The position numbers and the translations under genes were made by a program. 9,633 nucleotides of DNA from Bacillota bacterium (GTDB lineage: Bacteria > Bacillota_I > Bacilli_A > RFN20 > CAG-288): the NCBI GenBank assembly GCA_003497225.1, contig DNJQ01000099.1:1-9633 (forward strand). The letters run 5' to 3'. The notes beneath the pieces were generated by a model, which saw only the letters and a list, made by a program, of their open reading frames with translations, ran no database searches and was not told where the DNA came from. This document shows positions 6,938 to 9,633 of the stretch, piece by piece. Position 1 is the stretch's first letter; each line of letters opens with the position of its first letter.

Positions 6938-7260
6938 TGGAACCAATTACAATATTATGGGCGGTAGTAATTACTTTTGCTATAGCGATTGTTCTTTCTA
7001 TCGTATTAGCAGTAGCTTACCGCTACTTAAAGGTCAAAGAAGACCCACGTCAACAAACGGTAACTGATATGCTTCCTAACGCCAATTGTGGCGCTTGTGG
7101 ATTTCCTGGATGTTCAGGACTTGCCGATGCTTTAGTTACAGGAAAAGAAAAGAAGATCACACGTTGTGCGGTCATTAAAAAGGAAAATGCTCAAAAGATC
7201 AAGGAGTATCTTGAAACTACACCTGATAATGAGGGCAATACATTAAAAGTAGAGTTATAA
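6937..7260 (+). CDS. rnfB: Short RnfB: membrane anchor plus single Fe-S domain
   Basis: RnfB normally has a membrane helix, a four-cysteine Fe-S domain and two or more ferredoxin-type [4Fe-4S] domains (about 180-330 residues) and is the presumed ferredoxin entry point. This protein has 107 residues. It has a helix (5-30), then DMLPNANCGACGFPGC and a fourth cysteine in TRCAVIKKE (Cys 51, 54, 59, 77), and it stops about 30 residues later with no ferredoxin repeats. The stop TAA shares its last base with the next start (TAATG), and the following frame encodes a different family with no CxxCxxCxxxCP motif, so a simple frameshift does not explain the missing part. Electrons must therefore reach it from a separate ferredoxin or another subunit (inference). 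Confidence 0.88.
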   Translation: MEPITILWAVVITFAIAIVLSIVLAVAYRYLKVKEDPRQQTVTDMLPNANCGACGFPGCSGLADALVTGKEKKITRCAVIKKENAQKIKEYLETTPDNEGNTLKVEL

Positions 7261-7694
7261 TGAAATTTCTTTCCTTTTGCAAAAAACATATCAGCGATAT
7301 ACTGGCAATAGGAATTACTTCAGCTGTTGTTATAGCGATGTTTATCGGAAATATATTTTGGTTTCCGAAAACAAAAGGTGATAAAGTTGAAGTTTATTAT
7401 CAAAACAAATTAGTTGATTCGTTTGATATTAATGTCGATCGTACTATAACCTTCTGTCGCGATAAAAGCGCAGAAGGTTTTTCGTGCGATTATACGGATA
7501 TGAAAGACTTTCAAGGACCAGTTGTTCAGCTTCAAATAAAAGATGGAAGTATTAAAATTGAAGAAGAAACCAGTAAAAGAAAACTGTGTTCTATTCAAGG
7601 ATCAATAAGCGTCAGCAATACGCCGATAATCTGTCTTCCTAATTCATTTATGGCGGTTATAACTGGAAAAAGCGAAGCGGAGTTTGATAACTGA
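7260..7694 (+). CDS. NusG domain II-containing membrane-anchored protein
   Basis: A 144-residue protein with an N-terminal membrane helix (about 12-35) and an extracytoplasmic beta domain of the NusG_II type (the family named for NusG domain II; not a transcription factor). Family marks are VEVYYQNKLVDSF, an IKDGSIKIEE strand, and the C-terminal CSIQGSIS...IICLPN block with Cys110 and Cys125. The usual DCPDKxC segment is degraded: only Cys110 is kept. Two further cysteines (66, 76) may pair. It starts on TAATG at the rnfB stop with only a weak upstream purine stretch, so translation is probably coupled. From memory, this family is often found beside FMN-binding, ApbE and Gx-transporter genes. 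Its biochemical role is unknown. Confidence 0.85.
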   Translation: MKFLSFCKKHISDILAIGITSAVVIAMFIGNIFWFPKTKGDKVEVYYQNKLVDSFDINVDRTITFCRDKSAEGFSCDYTDMKDFQGPVVQLQIKDGSIKIEEETSKRKLCSIQGSISVSNTPIICLPNSFMAVITGKSEAEFDN

Positions 7695-8224
7695 TGAAAA
7701 CGACGAAGATCGCTTATACGGCCCTATTTACTGCTTTAGCCGTTTTACTTCATTATATTGAAGGACTTATTCCAGTTCCAATTCCAATTCCAGGATTTAA
7801 ACTGGGATTAGCTAATATTGTTGGCGTTTTTGCGCTTTATTATTTAGGCGTTCAATATTATGTTGTTTCAAATATTTGTCGAGTATTAATCGTCGCCTTA
7901 ATATCAACGGGCTTTGGTACTGCGTTCTTTTTATCTTGTGGCGGTGCTCTACTTTCAACAATAATGTCAATTGTTCTATATAAACTATTGAAGTGCAGCG
8001 TCTATGGAACTTCCACAGTTTCGGCTTGTTTCCATGTTCTAGGACAAATATTGGTATACATATTGATTACTACAACTCCGTACATGTTATCTTATTTCCC
8101 AATCCTCGCTGTTTTATCTATGGTATCGGGATTCTTGCTAGCAATTTTAGCTGATATACTGCTTAAAAGTGTTCCATCTTTAAAGCAGAGAAGGGGATAT
8201 AAAAAGCAGCGCGATAAGGCCTAA
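7694..8224 (+). CDS. Gx transporter family / heptaprenyl diphosphate synthase component I-like membrane protein
   Basis: A 176-residue, five- or six-helix membrane protein. Recognisable blocks are ALFTALAVLLHYIEGLIPVPIPIPGFKLGLAN compressed at residues 9-41, CRVLIVALISTGFGTAFFLSCGGALLS (62-88) and FHVLGQILVYILITTTPYMLSYFP (112-135). Annotations as component I of heptaprenyl diphosphate synthase are inherited. The fold looks like a small ECF-S-type substrate-binding membrane protein, so transport of a small molecule is as likely as prenyl synthesis. It follows the NusG_II gene with a TGATG overlap, making it the last gene of the Rnf operon. A flavin- or quinone-related role is suggested by that context only. 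The C terminus is strongly basic (QRRGYKKQR). No clear intrinsic terminator follows. Confidence 0.85.
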   Translation: MKTTKIAYTALFTALAVLLHYIEGLIPVPIPIPGFKLGLANIVGVFALYYLGVQYYVVSNICRVLIVALISTGFGTAFFLSCGGALLSTIMSIVLYKLLKCSVYGTSTVSACFHVLGQILVYILITTTPYMLSYFPILAVLSMVSGFLLAILADILLKSVPSLKQRRGYKKQRDKA

Positions 8225-8323
8225 AATAGTTTAAGATTGTTTCATAGTTATGGCTTAAATCATTATTAATCTATCTTAATAAAAATATTTCGTTCATTAT
8301 ATTAAATTATTGATGTAAACAGG

Positions 8324-8352
8324 ATGACAAATTTTGTTTCTTGTGTTATGAT
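8324..8352 (+). promoter_or_regulatory. Extended -10 promoter before the TSCPD gene
   Basis: ATGACA (8324-8329, five of six to TTGACA), a 17-base spacer, then TATGAT (8347-8352, five of six to TATAAT) preceded by TG one base upstream (8344-8345), the extended -10 element. The start would fall near 8359, so the mRNA leader would be only about ten bases and the ribosome binding site GGAGGA (8359-8364) would lie at its very 5' end. The rest of the gap after 8224 is AT-rich with no strong hairpin. Confidence 0.6.
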
Positions 8353-8369
8353 TTTTTCGGAGGAAGAAA

Positions 8370-8642
8370 ATGAAGACTTATATATATAATCCTCAAGGCG
8401 TTTGTTCAAGACAAATGAAGATTGTTCTTGATGATAATGATACCATTGTGTCTTTAGAAGTTCTTGGAGGCTGTAACGGTAATCTTAAAGGAATTAGCGC
8501 CCTGGTTAAAGGTAGAAAAGCCCAAGAAGTAATTGAAATTTTAAATGGTATTCGTTGCCACGATAAATCAACTTCTTGCCCTGATCAATTATCAAAGGCT
8601 TTGGTTCAAATTACTAGTGGTCAATTAGTTGCTTCCAACTAG
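8370..8642 (+). CDS. TSCPD domain protein, four-cysteine type (TIGR03905-like)
   Basis: A 90-residue protein with the family pattern: GVCSRQM (Cys12), LGGCNGNLKGISALVKGR (Cys35), GIRCHDKSTSCPDQLSKAL (Cys63, Cys70). TSCPD is the motif that names the domain. The four cysteines fit metal binding. The domain also occurs at the C terminus of some adenosylcobalamin-dependent ribonucleotide reductases, where it is thought to bind zinc. The free-standing protein has no established function. The start is supported by GGAGGA five bases before ATG and an upstream promoter. It is followed by 49 bases and a small gene whose binding site is in a hairpin. Confidence 0.88.
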   Translation: MKTYIYNPQGVCSRQMKIVLDDNDTIVSLEVLGGCNGNLKGISALVKGRKAQEVIEILNGIRCHDKSTSCPDQLSKALVQITSGQLVASN

Positions 8643-8652
8643 TATATATTAA

Positions 8653-8691
8653 AATTTTTATCACATACTTTTTAGTAGGTGGTAAAAAATT
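8653..8691 (+). promoter_or_regulatory. Hairpin that encloses the ribosome binding site of the 49-residue gene
   Basis: AATTTTTATCAC (8653-8664) pairs with 8679-8691 through twelve pairs with a single bulged A (8684). Four more pairs (8666-8669 with 8674-8677) close a TTTT loop. The ribosome binding site AGGTGG (8677-8682) is inside the paired region and the ATG follows immediately at 8692. No T-run follows, so it is not a normal terminator. The pairing is visible in the sequence. Control of translation through it, or by temperature, protein or coupling, is inference. Confidence 0.5.
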
Positions 8692-8841
8692 ATGAAAACG
8701 AAAAAGGAAAGACAATTTGAATTAGCTAAAATTCTTCTCGAAAGTGGAATGGATTTACCTGTAGTAAGTGAAATTACAGGACTTGAGGGAGTGGAACTTT
8801 TAGCCGGTCAAATTCTCGACGAAAAAGAAACTAAAAAATAG
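8692..8841 (+). CDS. 49-residue hypothetical protein, possible helix-turn-helix
   Basis: A short ORF supported by AGGTGG (8677-8682) nine bases before its ATG and by its tight position ahead of metK. The product is basic at the start (MKTKKERQ), then has two predicted helices with a glycine-containing turn: ELAKILLESGMDLPVVSEIT and GLEGVELLAGQILDE. This resembles the short helix-turn-helix segments found in resolvases and in transposase-like nucleases (pattern judgement only). It is too short to be a complete known regulator. The stop at 8841 abuts the hairpin before metK, so its translation may influence metK. It is not methionine-rich (two Met), so a classical methionine attenuator peptide is unlikely. 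Confidence 0.55.
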   Translation: MKTKKERQFELAKILLESGMDLPVVSEITGLEGVELLAGQILDEKETKK

Positions 8842-8842
8842 A

Positions 8843-8873
8843 GGTGGGAAAGAGTTTCCCACCAATGGGAGAC
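8843..8873 (+). promoter_or_regulatory. Two mutually exclusive hairpins before metK, candidate translational switch
   Basis: Structure A pairs GGTGGGAAA (8843-8851) with TTTCCCACC (8855-8863), nine perfect pairs around a three-base loop. Structure B pairs GTTTCCC (8854-8860) with GGGAGAC (8867-8873), seven pairs including one T-G wobble, around a six-base loop. B uses the right arm of A and hides GGGAG, the metK ribosome binding site; A leaves that site free. No T-run follows, so termination is unlikely. Folding A would permit translation and B would block it. The base pairing is seen; switching and any ligand are inferred. Confidence 0.5.
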
Positions 8874-8875
8874 TT

Positions 8876-9633
8876 ATGAAACCTAAAATTTTATTCACAT
8901 CAGAAGCGGTGTCCGAGGGACATCCAGATAAGATATGTGACCAAATTGCTGATGCCATTTTGGATGAATGTTTGGCACATGATCAAAATTCGCGTACAGC
9001 GGTCGAAGTTCTAGTTACCAATCAAAAGGTTATTATCGCTGGGGAAGTTACATCTTCTTATACGCCGGATTATAAAAAAATTGCTAGAAATATTTTAAAT
9101 CGTATCGGTTATCACGACGCTAAAAACGGTATCGACGCTGATACTTGTGATATTGAGGTTTTAGTAAAAACTCAATCGCAAGATATCGCTTTAGGAGTTA
9201 ATTCTAGTTACGATACTGCGTCTTTAGGCGCTGGTGATCAAGGCATAATGTTTGGTTATGCATCAATTGAAACAGAAAATTTAATGCCTTTACCAATCGT
9301 TATGGCCCATAAGCTTGTTAGAGTGGCGACAAATTATCGTCACGAGCATCCTTCTTGCCATCTATGTCCCGATATGAAATCTCAAGTCACAGTGGATTAT
9401 TCCTCCGACAATAGTAGAATTGATACAGTCGTATTTTCTTCTCAACACGATGAAAATATATCCATTGAAGATTTAAGAGAATTAATTACGAAAGAAATTA
9501 TCATGCCTGTCGCTGAGTCCTTTGGAATGAATAAGGACTTTAAAGTTTTTATTAATCCGACAGGAAGATTTGTTATCGGTGGTCCTGCTGGAGATACAGG
9601 GGTTACCGGAAGAAAGATTATCGTTGATACTTA
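8876..9633 (+). CDS. metK: S-adenosylmethionine synthetase, 3' end beyond window
   Basis: Methionine adenosyltransferase makes S-adenosylmethionine from methionine and ATP in the cytoplasm. The first 252 residues of an expected 380-400 are present. Seen are the N-terminal FTSEAVSEGHPDKICDQIADA with the ATP-binding GHPDK (15-19), the first family signature GAGDQGIMFGYA (118-129), DMKSQVTVDY, and the phosphate-loop region IGGPAGDTGVTGRK (GGPAGDTG at 235-242). The reading frame is open to the last base of the window. The binding site GGGAG (8867-8871) lies four bases before ATG. I see no S-box (SAM-I) riboswitch in the 34 bases before it; the paired hairpins there may take that role. Confidence 0.97.
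   Translation, partial: MKPKILFTSEAVSEGHPDKICDQIADAILDECLAHDQNSRTAVEVLVTNQKVIIAGEVTSSYTPDYKKIARNILNRIGYHDAKNGIDADTCDIEVLVKTQSQDIALGVNSSYDTASLGAGDQGIMFGYASIETENLMPLPIVMAHKLVRVATNYRHEHPSCHLCPDMKSQVTVDYSSDNSRIDTVVFSSQHDENISIEDLRELITKEIIMPVAESFGMNKDFKVFINPTGRFVIGGPAGDTGVTGRKIIVDT

Noticed and set aside
6882..7067. Overlapping + strand ORF across the small Cys gene and rnfB
   Set aside because: Arises from the A/G-rich acidic tail read in another frame; no independent support.
6937..7694. Frameshift that splits a full-length RnfB into two ORFs
   Set aside because: The following frame encodes a NusG_II protein with its own membrane helix and no ferredoxin cysteine motifs; the TAATG junction is clean.
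8842..8875. S-box (SAM-I) riboswitch before metK
   Set aside because: Only 34 bases separate the genes and none of the long S-box helices can fit; only the two short alternative hairpins are seen.
1..9633. Mycoplasma-type code in which TGA is tryptophan
   Set aside because: rnfD, rnfA and the NusG_II gene all end on TGA exactly at the start of the next gene, and tryptophans are encoded by TGG.

Overview
The window comes from an AT-rich, low-GC Gram-positive-type bacterium (Bacillota, or a neighbouring uncultured lineage related to Mollicutes or Erysipelotrichia). The signs are the rpsF-ssb-rpsR order, strong purine-rich ribosome binding sites, and a ribosomal protein S18 that keeps only one of the zinc-type cysteines. 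Three genes end on TGA and tryptophan is encoded by TGG, so the standard code is in use and code-4 mycoplasmas are unlikely. Placement below phylum is inference. All genes supported here lie on the + strand.

Region 1 (about 138-1273) is the ribosomal/replication operon rpsF-ssb-rpsR. It starts from a near-consensus promoter, has a structured 5' leader that may be the S6:S18 autoregulatory site, and ends at a long hairpin with a short T-run.

Region 2 (1316-8224) is the centre of interest: an Rnf-type ion-translocating electron-transfer operon in the order rnfC-rnfD-rnfG-rnfE-rnfA-[small Cys-rich membrane protein]-rnfB-[NusG domain II protein]-[Gx-transporter/HepS-I-like membrane protein]. From rnfD to rnfG, and at every junction from rnfE onward, stop and start codons overlap by 1 or 4 bases, so the set is probably translated as one coupled unit. 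It departs from textbook Rnf in four ways. RnfG is about twice the usual length, with two FMN-binding domains and two flavinylation-type motifs. RnfD carries an extra C-terminal membrane helix and a Ser/Thr-rich tail. RnfB is cut down to the membrane anchor plus one Fe-S domain and lacks the ferredoxin-like domains. Between rnfA and rnfB sits an 89-residue protein whose helix and four-cysteine pattern resembles NqrM, the maturation factor of the related Na+-NQR complex. Working model (inference): NADH is handled by RnfC, low-potential electrons enter at a minimal RnfB, the RnfA/RnfE iron centre carries electrons across the membrane, and covalent flavins on RnfD and a two-flavin RnfG complete the path. 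The NqrM-like protein would help build the RnfA/RnfE metal centre. An ApbE flavin transferase would be required but is not in the window.

Region 3 (8324-9633) has a small four-cysteine TSCPD protein with its own extended -10 promoter, a 49-residue possible helix-turn-helix protein whose ribosome binding site lies in a long hairpin, and the first two thirds of metK (S-adenosylmethionine synthetase), truncated by the window edge. The short gap before metK can form two mutually exclusive hairpins, one of which hides the metK ribosome binding site.

Bases 1-137 hold no gene I can support. The stretch just before the rpsF promoter is extremely AT-rich. No tRNA, rRNA, CRISPR array, insertion sequence or attachment site was seen.
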